From Marinococcus sp. PL1-022 (GTDB lineage: Bacteria > Bacillota > Bacilli > Bacillales > Marinococcaceae), in the NCBI RefSeq assembly GCF_033845285.1, contig NZ_JAWXCX010000001.1, positions 124,001 through 188,000 on the forward strand: 64,000 bases of DNA, given 5' to 3'. The translations under genes were made by a program, and so were the position numbers. The notes beneath the pieces are model-generated. The model did no database searches. It saw only the letters and a program-made list of their open reading frames with translations, and was not told the DNA's origin. This document shows positions 54,225 to 62,240 of the stretch, piece after piece (position 1 is the stretch's first letter; each line of letters opens with the position of its first letter).

Positions 54225-55664
54225 ATGCAGGAACTATTAGCTCAGCCTTTTGTTGAAAACCGTTGGTTGAAGGATGAGAAGACAAAAGAAACGATTTATA
54301 ACCCTTACAATGGAAAAAGTATTGGCAATCAATATACTGCAAGTCTCGAGGATGTTGAAAAAGCTCTACAGGCAGCCTATAAAGACAAAAAAGAAATTGG
54401 ATCTATCCCTTCTGGTAAGCGGGCGAAAATTTTAAAAGCAGCCGCATTACTGCTTGAAGAAGAGAAGGAAACGTTCGCCAAACTAATTGCTGAAGAACTG
54501 GGCAAGCCTCTTAAAAATACTAGAGATGAAGTTTCCCGCTCGATTGAAACACTGGAACTTTCCGGGGAAGAAGCGAAACGGCTGCACGGGGAGACTATCC
54601 CGGGGGATGCCTCTGAACGTGGAACCATGGCCATGGCATCCACGTACCGGGTTCCGGTAGGAGTCATCGCCGCTATTACGCCATTTAACGCTCCGCTCAA
54701 CCTCGTCTGTCATAAAATTGGACCAGCGTTCGCCGGGGGAAATGTCACTATTTTAAAGCCCGCTCCCCAGACAGCGTTGATCGCTACAGCGTTGTTAGAT
54801 TTGATGCTGCGGGCGGGGCTTCCAGAAAGCGCGGTTCATATGCTTTTAGGCGGCGTCGAAATTGGTCAGAAAATTGTGCAGGATGATCGGGTAAATGTTA
54901 TTTCCTTCACGGGAGGGACCAAAGCGAGTAAAAATATTTGCGATACAGCGGGAATGAAAAAGGTTCTGCTCGAACTTGGAGGCAATGCTGCTACGATAGT
55001 CCATCATGACGCTGACATTCAAGAAGCCGCAAAAATGAGTGCTAAAACCGGTAATAGTAACTCGGGTCAAAGCTGTATTTCAGTGCAGCGTATTTATGTG
55101 CACCGTTCGGCAATGAATGAATTTTCAGAAGCACTAAAAACAAACGTTGAACAGCTTCAATTAGGGGATCCTTTGGACGCTGCCACTGATATAGGTTCTC
55201 TTGTAGATGAAAATGCAGCAAATCGGGTGAAATCATGGATAGATGAAGCTGTAGATGGAGGGGCTGAACTTTTAACAGGGGGAGTGCAGTACGGGGCTAC
55301 GATCACTCCAACTGTGCTGTTGAATCCTAAGCACGAAGATAAAGTGGTATGTGAAGAGGTTTTTGGGCCGCTTATAAGCGTTATCCCTTATGACGATATC
55401 GATGAAGCAATAACGTGGGCGAATGACTCTGAATTTGGTCTCCAAACAGGAATATTCACCAAAAATATCGATCTTGCCTACAAAGTGGCCAATCAAATTG
55501 AAGCTGGAGGCATCATCATTAATGGAACCTCGAATTTCCGGCTGGATCACTGGCCATACGGTGGCGTGAAAAATAGTGGTATTGGAAGAGAAGGCCCGAG
55601 ATTTGCAATAGAAGAAATGACTGAAATGAAGATGGTGGTTCTGCGTCTGCCGGCCAATGAATAA
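54225..55664 (+). CDS. NAD(P)-dependent aldehyde dehydrogenase
   Basis: 479-residue ALDH that oxidises an aldehyde to an acid. Motifs: T-P-F-N-A-P-L-N (catalytic Asn), F-T-G-G-T-K-A (cofactor loop), L-E-L-G-G-N-A (general-base Glu) and G-Q-S-C-I-S-V-Q (nucleophilic Cys). The closest style is the lactaldehyde/phosphonoacetaldehyde branch, but the substrate is not fixed by sequence. Start ATG 54225 after AAGAGGTGAAAGG; GTG 54216 is an alternative. First gene of a three-gene unit with the zinc ADH and ThDP enzyme, directly behind the island operator. Confidence 0.93.
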   Translation: MQELLAQPFVENRWLKDEKTKETIYNPYNGKSIGNQYTASLEDVEKALQAAYKDKKEIGSIPSGKRAKILKAAALLLEEEKETFAKLIAEELGKPLKNTRDEVSRSIETLELSGEEAKRLHGETIPGDASERGTMAMASTYRVPVGVIAAITPFNAPLNLVCHKIGPAFAGGNVTILKPAPQTALIATALLDLMLRAGLPESAVHMLLGGVEIGQKIVQDDRVNVISFTGGTKASKNICDTAGMKKVLLELGGNAATIVHHDADIQEAAKMSAKTGNSNSGQSCISVQRIYVHRSAMNEFSEALKTNVEQLQLGDPLDAATDIGSLVDENAANRVKSWIDEAVDGGAELLTGGVQYGATITPTVLLNPKHEDKVVCEEVFGPLISVIPYDDIDEAITWANDSEFGLQTGIFTKNIDLAYKVANQIEAGGIIINGTSNFRLDHWPYGGVKNSGIGREGPRFAIEEMTEMKMVVLRLPANE

Positions 55665-55690
55665 AGAAGATATGGAGTGGAGGTGCAAAT

Positions 55691-56683
55691 ATGAATGGTT
55701 TAACGCTGGAAAATCCTTCCCGGTTAAAATTAGTAGAAAATGATCAAGAGATCTTAAATGAAAATGATGTGCGCCTCAAAATTATTTATGGAGGCATCTG
55801 TGGTTCGGATCTCAGTGTGTATAGCGGTAAATTGCCGCATGCTGATTATCCGGTTCGTCCAGGGCACGAAATTTTAGGAATTATTAAAGAAGCCGGAGTG
55901 AAAAGTCATTATTCGACAGGAGAGCGGGTAATTGTACAGCCCAATACTTATTGTGGTGAGTGTGAATACTGCCTGCAGGGGAAGACCAATATCTGCCCAT
56001 ACAAAAAATCACTTGGGATCAACGCAGACGGTGGATTTGCGGAAGAAGTAGTTATCGACAGTAAATATGTACTGCCTGTAGCCACCGGGATTACTGATGA
56101 ACGGGCGATACTTATTGAACCGCTGGCAGTAATTGTGCATGCTCTAAAAAAAGTAAAAGTGAATGAAAAGAAAAAGGTAGCTGTCATAGGCTGCGGAACA
56201 GAAGGAATGCTCGCAATTGCATTAGCTGATTATTTGGGTGGGAATGTCAGCGCTGTTGATATTAATGAAGACAAGCTTCGCAAAGTAAAGAATAATTACG
56301 AAGCGGTAAAAGTGAACTATCCCGAAGAGGCCAAAAACAGTTATTTTGATATTGTTATTGAAGCGGCAGGTACAAAATCGTCGTTTGAACAAAGTATAGA
56401 TATTGTTAAGCCGGGAGGAGAGATAGTATGTGTAGGTATGACTCCAAGCGCTGAACTATCCGTAACAACACTTGTACGTAAAGAAATAACCTTATACGGC
56501 TCTATTATTTATAATGTGCCCGGCGATTTTACTCAAACAATGGAATATCTCAAAGCTTCAGCCTTGAATGTAGAACCAGTGATCTCCAAAATATTTCCTT
56601 TTCATGACTATCAACAGGCTTATGATGAAGCTCTTTCAGGAAAATACGGGAAAATAATTATTCAATTCGGGGAGGAACAATAA
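55691..56683 (+). CDS. Zinc-dependent medium-chain alcohol dehydrogenase
   Basis: 330 residues of the MDR superfamily, polyol or threonine dehydrogenase-like. Catalytic zinc ligands are in G-G-I-C-G-S-D and P-G-H-E; the structural zinc site has four cysteines in Y-C-G-E-C-E-Y-C-L...N-I-C. The Rossmann segment is V-A-V-I-G-C-G-T-E-G-M. Probably oxidises a secondary hydroxyl of the pathway substrate. ATG after GTGGAGGTG; its stop is 1 bp before the ThDP gene start, showing tight coupling. Confidence 0.92.
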   Translation: MNGLTLENPSRLKLVENDQEILNENDVRLKIIYGGICGSDLSVYSGKLPHADYPVRPGHEILGIIKEAGVKSHYSTGERVIVQPNTYCGECEYCLQGKTNICPYKKSLGINADGGFAEEVVIDSKYVLPVATGITDERAILIEPLAVIVHALKKVKVNEKKKVAVIGCGTEGMLAIALADYLGGNVSAVDINEDKLRKVKNNYEAVKVNYPEEAKNSYFDIVIEAAGTKSSFEQSIDIVKPGGEIVCVGMTPSAELSVTTLVRKEITLYGSIIYNVPGDFTQTMEYLKASALNVEPVISKIFPFHDYQQAYDEALSGKYGKIIIQFGEEQ

Positions 56684-56684
56684 A

Positions 56685-58442
56685 ATGAAAAAATTGGTTT
56701 CGAATCTGTTAGCTAATTATCTGGAAACCCGCGGAGTTGAACATGTATTTGGCTTATGTGGACATACAAATATTGCAGTATTGGCTGAATTGGAAAAAAC
56801 CTCGGTGAAATTCGTGAATGTTCGCCATGAGCAAATTGCCGCTCATATGGCAGACGGATACGCCAGAGCAAAAAATGAAACTTCTGTTTTATTAAGCCAT
56901 GTAGGACCGGGCCTTACCAATGCGTCTACTGGAGTGGCAAACGCTGCTTTGGATTCAATTCCCATGGTTGTTATCGCGGGAGACGTGCCTTCTCATTATT
57001 ATGGAAAGCATCCTCACCAAGAAATGAATATGCACGCCGATGCTTCTCAATATGAAGTGTACCGTCCATTTGTCAAACGAGCGTGGAGAGTTGACCGTCC
57101 GGATCTATTTCCAGAAATTTTGGAAAAAGCTTTTCAATTAGCAGAAAGTGGAAATCCAGGCCCGGTTTTAGTATCCGTGCCGATGGATATGTTTTCTAAA
57201 GAAATTGAGGAGTCTTTATTTGAACAGCAAAAACGCCATACGAAAAAACTCCAGAAGCCATCTTTGGATGAAAATACAGCAAAAGAAATCGTGCAGAAGC
57301 TTATCCATGCAAAACAGCCGTTGCTGCACGTCGGTGGCGGCATTATGCTCGCCGATGCCTCAGAGGAAATTCGGGAATTTGCCAATCATTTAGGCCTGCC
57401 GGTCTCCCATTCCCTGATGGGTAAAGGTGCTATGTCAGACGATGATGACTTAACACTTGGTATGACCGGGTTCTGGGGCACACAATTTATTAACGATAAA
57501 ACGAGAAATGCGGATTGGATAATGGCTCTTGGTACAAGGTTTGCTGAAGCTGACAGCAGCTCTTGGGAAGGAGAGTACACGTTTCAAATTCCCCCAACTA
57601 AACTAATACACATTGATATCGATTCTTCAGAAATCGGACGCAACTATCCAGTAGAAATTGGTGCTGTAGCAGACTTGAAACAAGCTTTAAAAGCCTTGAT
57701 TAAAGCAGCGAAAGAAGAACTGCCGGAAGGCAAAGAAAACAGCGAACTTAAAAAAGAAATTAGAGAATATAAGCAAGCATTTAACGAAGCGAATCAAAAA
57801 CTCGTGGAGGACAATAGTTTCCCAATGGTTCCCCAGCGGATTTTAGCTGAAGTGAGAAATGTTGTCCCTAAAGATGCTTATATTACAACAGACGTCGGCT
57901 GGAACAAGAACGGCATGGGTCAGCAATTCCCCATTTATGAAGCAGGCTCGGTATTAACTCCGGGAGGCTACGCTACGATGGGTTTTGGCGCTCCAGCAGC
58001 GTTAGGGGCGAAAGTGGCAGCTCCGGACAAAAAAGTTATCTCTCTTGTAGGGGACGGAGGCTTCGGTCAAAACCCCGCACTCATGGCAACAGCGGTAGAA
58101 GAGAATATTCCGGTAGTGTGGGTCGTGATGAATAATTCTTCCTACGGAACGATAGCAGGGTTGGAAAAAGCGCATTTTGGTACGACCTACGGCACCGTTT
58201 TCGAGCGTAACGGAGAGAGCTACACGCCGGATTATGCAGTAATTGCCCGGGGATATGGAGTAGAAGGAATTAAAATTGAAAAAGCAGAAGAGTTCAAGCC
58301 AGCTTTAGAAGAAGCCCTGGCCAGCGAAAAGCCTGTAGTTATTGATGTCGCTATGATCAATGAGCCGGTGCCGACAGACGGACACTGGAACATCATGGAC
58401 ATCTACTCGCCTGGAAAAAAAGTTCACCATGCAGGTGTTTGA
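56685..58442 (+). CDS. Thiamine-diphosphate enzyme of the acetolactate synthase-like superfamily
   Basis: 585 residues with the three ThDP domains: PYR (1-170), central (about 190-330), PP (about 360-550). Glu49 (V-R-H-E-Q) is the cofactor-activating Glu. The ThDP/metal motif is G-D-G-G-F-G-Q-N followed by N-N-S-S-Y-G-T. The early G-L-C-G-H-T-N segment differs from the usual F-G-V-P-G of acetolactate synthase and is closer in style to the F-G-H-G-N of the inositol ring-opening hydrolase IolD. It may thus be a 2-oxo acid decarboxylase, a carboligase or a C-C hydrolase of a cyclic diketone; the last is speculative. Confidence 0.9.
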   Translation: MKKLVSNLLANYLETRGVEHVFGLCGHTNIAVLAELEKTSVKFVNVRHEQIAAHMADGYARAKNETSVLLSHVGPGLTNASTGVANAALDSIPMVVIAGDVPSHYYGKHPHQEMNMHADASQYEVYRPFVKRAWRVDRPDLFPEILEKAFQLAESGNPGPVLVSVPMDMFSKEIEESLFEQQKRHTKKLQKPSLDENTAKEIVQKLIHAKQPLLHVGGGIMLADASEEIREFANHLGLPVSHSLMGKGAMSDDDDLTLGMTGFWGTQFINDKTRNADWIMALGTRFAEADSSSWEGEYTFQIPPTKLIHIDIDSSEIGRNYPVEIGAVADLKQALKALIKAAKEELPEGKENSELKKEIREYKQAFNEANQKLVEDNSFPMVPQRILAEVRNVVPKDAYITTDVGWNKNGMGQQFPIYEAGSVLTPGGYATMGFGAPAALGAKVAAPDKKVISLVGDGGFGQNPALMATAVEENIPVVWVVMNNSSYGTIAGLEKAHFGTTYGTVFERNGESYTPDYAVIARGYGVEGIKIEKAEEFKPALEEALASEKPVVIDVAMINEPVPTDGHWNIMDIYSPGKKVHHAGV

Positions 58443-58449
58443 ACTATAA

Positions 58450-58465
58450 ATTAGATCGATCTAAT
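58450..58465 (+). promoter_or_regulatory. TTAGATCGATCTAA operator before the TIM-barrel isomerase gene
   Basis: Complete copy ATTAGATCGATCTAAT, between the ThDP gene stop and the AGGAGG of the next gene. Confidence 0.8.
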
Positions 58466-58484
58466 TTAATATAGGAGGCATAAG

Positions 58485-59312
58485 ATGGAGCCAAAGTTCT
58501 CTTTAGCACATTTAACAGCTTTAGAATTTAGTCCACCGGAACTGACATATTTAGCCGCAAAGACCGGTTTTGATTATGTTAGTATGCGTCCTATCTATAT
58601 GGGGCTTCCTGGTGAAAAAAATTACGATTTAGCCAACAATCGGGAAATGTATAAAAAGACTAAAAAAGCTTTACAGGAAACTGGCCTCGAGCTGTTAGAT
58701 ATTGAATTGGCAAAAGTGGATAAAGGTATTGATTATAAAAATTATGAACCCGCATTTGAGGTAGCAGCTGAACTTGGTGGTAAGCATGTATTAAGCAGTA
58801 TATGGATAGATGATGAGGACTTTGCATTAGAGCAATTTTCAAATATATGTGACCTTGCAGAGCAATATAATTTAACTGTAGATTTAGAATATGTTCCGAT
58901 AGCCAGCATAACCAACCTTTCAGAAACGGTAGAGATATTAAAAAAAGCAGATAAGAAAAATTCCGGTCTGATGATTGATGCCCATCACTTTTATAGAGCA
59001 GGGGATAACGTGGAAGAATTAACCAAGCTGCCAATGGAATGGTTTCATTACATGCATTTATGTGATGTTCCAGGAGCCGAGCCTTCTTCCCGACAGGAGA
59101 TGACTAGAATTCTTCGGGAAGAAAGGCTTTATGTTGGGGAGGGTAATGCTGATATTGCCGGACTTCTCCAACATACTCCAAACGTGCCATACTCCCTGGA
59201 GATTCCGCATCATCGGCGCTCGAAGGAAATGGGCTTCGAAAAACATGTGAAACAATGCTTACAAACTGCTAAACAATACGTCAACAATACTGTGTTTAGC
59301 GGCGAAAGTTAA
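58485..59312 (+). CDS. Sugar phosphate isomerase/epimerase-like TIM-barrel protein
   Basis: 275 residues of the AP-endonuclease-2-like xylose isomerase superfamily, which includes inosose isomerases, dehydroshikimate dehydratases and ketose epimerases. Probable metal ligands are Glu in V-D-L-E-Y-V-P, Asp/His in M-I-D-A-H-H, His in Y-M-H-L-C-D and Glu in S-L-E-I-P-H-H. Reaction unassigned. It lies behind its own operator, and a terminator follows. Confidence 0.88.
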   Translation: MEPKFSLAHLTALEFSPPELTYLAAKTGFDYVSMRPIYMGLPGEKNYDLANNREMYKKTKKALQETGLELLDIELAKVDKGIDYKNYEPAFEVAAELGGKHVLSSIWIDDEDFALEQFSNICDLAEQYNLTVDLEYVPIASITNLSETVEILKKADKKNSGLMIDAHHFYRAGDNVEELTKLPMEWFHYMHLCDVPGAEPSSRQEMTRILREERLYVGEGNADIAGLLQHTPNVPYSLEIPHHRRSKEMGFEKHVKQCLQTAKQYVNNTVFSGES

Positions 59313-59354
59313 TACCCAGGGAAATAGTACAGAGTTATTCCCGAAGTAATAATC

Positions 59355-59394
59355 CAGCCGGAATGTAGCGAGCAGACATTCCGGCTTGTTTCAA
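59355..59394 (+). terminator. Terminator after the TIM-barrel gene
   Basis: AGCCGGAATGT pairs with ACATTCCGGCT, then TGTTTC. Confidence 0.85.
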
Positions 59395-59465
59395 TTGTGC
59401 GAATAGTAATAGTATTGAAAATTACAATCGGCTACAATGGACAATAGAAGAAGGAGGTTTCTATA

Positions 59466-60227
59466 TTGAAAGAATTAAAAGTGAGAAATACATTGTTAAC
59501 AAACGAACGGCCATGTGTATGTGTACCGCTTATAGGTAAAAGTAAAAACGAGCTGCTTGACGAAACAAAGCACATTATTCAAAAAGAACCGGATCTTATC
59601 GAATGGCGCGCAGATTTTTTTGAAGATCTTGTAGAATTCGAAACAGTATTAGACGCGCTTGAACAGGTTAGAAAAGAAATTGGAGATATTCCTTTATTGT
59701 TCACTATTCGTTCTATACACGAGGGTGGGCAAAAAGTTGAGTTGAATGCAAACGAAAAAATTGAGTTGATAAAAAAAGTCTGTGCTACCCGTCACATAGA
59801 TTTTATAGATTATGAATTAGAAAATAATCAAGAGCACATTGAAGAGGTCCAAAAAAATGCGGAGAAAAACAATGTAAAATTAATATTATCTTTTCACGAT
59901 TTTCATCAAACACCTGACGAAGAGGAAATGTTGGCTAAGTTTCATAAAGCAAGTAATAGGAAGGCAGATATAGCTAAGCTGGCAGTAATGCCTAAAAATA
60001 TGAAAGACGTTTTGGCCGTCTTGCAGGTAACAGAGAAAACAAATGATGAACTGGCTATTCCGGTCGTTACTATGGCAATGGGAGCAGATGGCGCAATAAC
60101 TAGACTCGCCGGGTGGAAAACAGGCTCTTTATTTACCTTCGGCATTGGGAAAGGAAGTTCAGCTCCGGGCCAAGTTCCAATTGAATTGATTAAAAGTATG
60201 GAGGCTCCTTTGAAGTCTAATAAATAA
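59466..60227 (+). CDS. aroD: Type I 3-dehydroquinate dehydratase
   Basis: Interconverts 3-dehydroquinate and 3-dehydroshikimate through a Schiff base. 253 residues; E-W-R-A-D at 46-50, catalytic His144 (S-F-H-D-F) and Schiff-base Lys171 (A-K-L-A-V-M-P) match the E. coli enzyme (His143, Lys170). The start is TTG after AAGGAGG. Many Bacillus use a type II enzyme for biosynthesis, so a type I gene inside a catabolic island may serve degradation or salvage. Confidence 0.94.
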   Translation: MKELKVRNTLLTNERPCVCVPLIGKSKNELLDETKHIIQKEPDLIEWRADFFEDLVEFETVLDALEQVRKEIGDIPLLFTIRSIHEGGQKVELNANEKIELIKKVCATRHIDFIDYELENNQEHIEEVQKNAEKNNVKLILSFHDFHQTPDEEEMLAKFHKASNRKADIAKLAVMPKNMKDVLAVLQVTEKTNDELAIPVVTMAMGADGAITRLAGWKTGSLFTFGIGKGSSAPGQVPIELIKSMEAPLKSNK

Positions 60228-60230
60228 ATG

Positions 60231-60256
60231 AACCGGTGAAAGCCGGTTCTTATTGA
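60231..60256 (+). terminator. Hairpin terminator after aroD
   Basis: GAACCGG pairs with CCGGTTC around a GTGAAAG loop; TTATTG follows. Confidence 0.65.
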
Positions 60257-60265
60257 CTAATAAAA

Positions 60266-60279
60266 AGATAGCGTTTACA
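60266..60279 (+). promoter_or_regulatory. CcpA cre-like site before the GntR gene
   Basis: AGATAGCGTTTACA matches TGNNANCGNTNNCA except the first T. Confidence 0.5.
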
Positions 60280-60365
60280 ATTGAATAAATTGGTTAGCCC
60301 AATATTATGTTTTATAGGGAGAATGAATTGGAATCGAAAATCAAACTATAAAAAGAAAGTATGAG

Positions 60366-60992
60366 TTGATTGAAGAAGAGTTACTGCGGCTGATAGAAAA
60401 AGGAACTATGCTTCCGGGCGACAAACTCCCGGCTGAAAGGATGCTTGCCGATAGGCTGCGTTGTAGCAGAACTTCTCTAAGAGAAGCTTTCCGGGTTCTT
60501 GAGTCAAAAGGAATTATCGTGTCCCGAATAGGAGGAGGTCGATATTTACAAAATGTATACCAGCAGCAGTATTTCAATTATGATCCTGTAAAAGCAATGG
60601 AACAAACAGCTATTCTGCATTTTATTGAGGCAAGAAAAACACTTGAACCCAATATTGCCCGGTTAGCCAGTGAAAGAGCGACATTGGAACAGCTTGAAGA
60701 GATAGAGAAAAATATGAAATCAATTCAAATAGATACTGATGCAGATAAAAGTTTTCATCTTTCGGTAGCCGAAGCCTCTGGAAATTTTGTTTTCGTAACA
60801 ATGATGAAATCGAATTTAGAAATGATTTATAAGATGCGCAGTAAAATGCTGGAAGATAAAGAAAGATATAAACAAGCTCAACGAGAACACGAAGAAATAT
60901 TCCGGCATATAAAAAATAGACAAGGGAAAAACGCTGAGAAAGCAATGCTCAATCATTTGCAGCACCTAAAAATAAATATTAGTGAAAATTAA
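60366..60992 (+). CDS. GntR-family regulator of the FadR/FCD type
   Basis: Winged-helix DNA-binding domain (P-G-D-K-L-P-A-E-R-M-L-A, S-R-T-S-L-R-E-A-F-R-V-L-E) and an FCD ligand domain with helical F-I-E-A-R-K-T-L-E-P, D-K-S-F-H-L and the final H-E-E-I-F-R-H-I. The TTG start used here gives 208 residues but cuts the first helix short. In-frame codons continue upstream to a stop at 60324 without ATG, GTG or another TTG; an ATT at 60327, 5-6 nt after GGGAGA, would supply a normal N-terminus. Probably a second regulator of the island; FCD ligands are usually carboxylates. Confidence 0.85.
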   Translation: MIEEELLRLIEKGTMLPGDKLPAERMLADRLRCSRTSLREAFRVLESKGIIVSRIGGGRYLQNVYQQQYFNYDPVKAMEQTAILHFIEARKTLEPNIARLASERATLEQLEEIEKNMKSIQIDTDADKSFHLSVAEASGNFVFVTMMKSNLEMIYKMRSKMLEDKERYKQAQREHEEIFRHIKNRQGKNAEKAMLNHLQHLKINISEN

Positions 60993-61011
60993 ATTATATT
61001 TTTTAAAACTT

Positions 61012-61027
61012 ATTAGATCGATCTAAT
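61012..61027 (+). promoter_or_regulatory. TTAGATCGATCTAA operator before the CoA-transferase gene
   Basis: Complete copy ATTAGATCGATCTAAT ending a few bases before the GGAGG ribosome-binding site; bound repressor would block initiation or elongation. Confidence 0.8.
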
Positions 61028-61040
61028 GGAGGAATTAAAG

Positions 61041-62240
61041 ATGAATATTGGGCCTTTAAAAGAAATTAAAATTTTAGACTTATCAACGATGATTGCGGCA
61101 CCTTTTGGTGCTACGCTGCTGGCTGATTTTGGAGCAGAAGTAACAAAGGTTGAAATACCTGGGAAAGGGGACACCCTGCGTACGGTTGGACCCTGGAAAG
61201 ACGAGGAACCTCTGCGCTGGCCTGGGCTCGCAAGAAACAAAAAGTCTCTTACTCTTGATATCCGCACGGAGAAGGGAAAAGAAGTATTAAAGAAATTAAT
61301 TGCTAAATCAGATGTAGTTATAGAAAATTTTCGTCCTGGGACGTTGGAAAAATGGGGAATCGGCTACGAAGAGATGAAAAAGCATAACCCTGAAATTATC
61401 TTATCCCGGGTCTCGGGCTACGGCCAGACCGGTCCCTATAGTTCAAAGGCTGGTTTTGGAACACCAGGAACGGCCTTCAGTGGACATACAGGCATTTCTG
61501 GTTTCCCAGACCGTCCGCCGGTAAGTCCCGCATATTCCCTGCTTGATTACATTACTGGGATTTATATTGCTCTGGCAACTGTAAGCGCTCTCTACCACCG
61601 TGATGTTAATGAAGACGGAGAAGGACAGTCGATTGATATGGGCTTATACGAGTCAATGTTTCGTATGCTGGAATTTCTGGTAGCTGAGTATGATCAAAAC
61701 AATAAGGTGCGCGAGCGCAGCCCGGGGCTGTCCGGTCATTCCAGCCCAGCAGGGACGTATGGTACCAAAGACGATAAATTTGTCGTATTGGTATGCAGTA
61801 CAGATTCTACGTTCGACCGGCTTGCAGAAGCGATGGACAGAAAAGATATGCTGGAGGATGATCGTTATTATACTAACGCAGTGCGTCTTGAGCATGACGA
61901 TGAGGTACAAAAAATTGTTTCGGGCTGGATAAAAATTCATACGCAAAAAGAGTTAATGGATAAGTTGGATGAATATGGTGTGCCAGTCAGTCCTATTTAT
62001 ACAATAGAAGACATTTTCAACGACCCCCACTATCAAGCCCGGGAAAATATTGTGGAGATTGAACATCCGCGCCTCGGCAGCGTTAAGATTCCAGGAGTAG
62101 TACCGAAATTTTCGAAAACGCCCGGCAGTATTCGTCACCGGGCCCCGGATTTAGGAGAGCACAATGAAGAAATTCTGGGAGAAGGTCTTGGGTTGTCTGA
62201 AGAGGATATTCAAAGCTTAAAAGAAGAAGGAGTGATTTAA
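61041..62240 (+). CDS. CaiB/BaiF-family (class III) CoA-transferase
   Basis: Moves CoA between carboxylic acids, forming the thioester consumed by the next enzyme. 399 residues. Family landmarks: I-L-D-L-S-T-M-I-A-A-P-F (N-terminal loop), F-G-A-E-V-T-K-V-E-I-P, V-S-G-Y-G-Q-T-G-P-Y, the catalytic Asp in L-L-D-Y-I-T-G, and the C-terminal D-L-G-E-H-N-E-E-I-L. Start ATG 61041 after TGGAGGAATT; the frame continues five codons upstream into the operator. Donor and acceptor acids unknown. Adjacent (no gap) to the HMG-CoA-lyase-like gene. Confidence 0.92.
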   Translation: MNIGPLKEIKILDLSTMIAAPFGATLLADFGAEVTKVEIPGKGDTLRTVGPWKDEEPLRWPGLARNKKSLTLDIRTEKGKEVLKKLIAKSDVVIENFRPGTLEKWGIGYEEMKKHNPEIILSRVSGYGQTGPYSSKAGFGTPGTAFSGHTGISGFPDRPPVSPAYSLLDYITGIYIALATVSALYHRDVNEDGEGQSIDMGLYESMFRMLEFLVAEYDQNNKVRERSPGLSGHSSPAGTYGTKDDKFVVLVCSTDSTFDRLAEAMDRKDMLEDDRYYTNAVRLEHDDEVQKIVSGWIKIHTQKELMDKLDEYGVPVSPIYTIEDIFNDPHYQARENIVEIEHPRLGSVKIPGVVPKFSKTPGSIRHRAPDLGEHNEEILGEGLGLSEEDIQSLKEEGVI

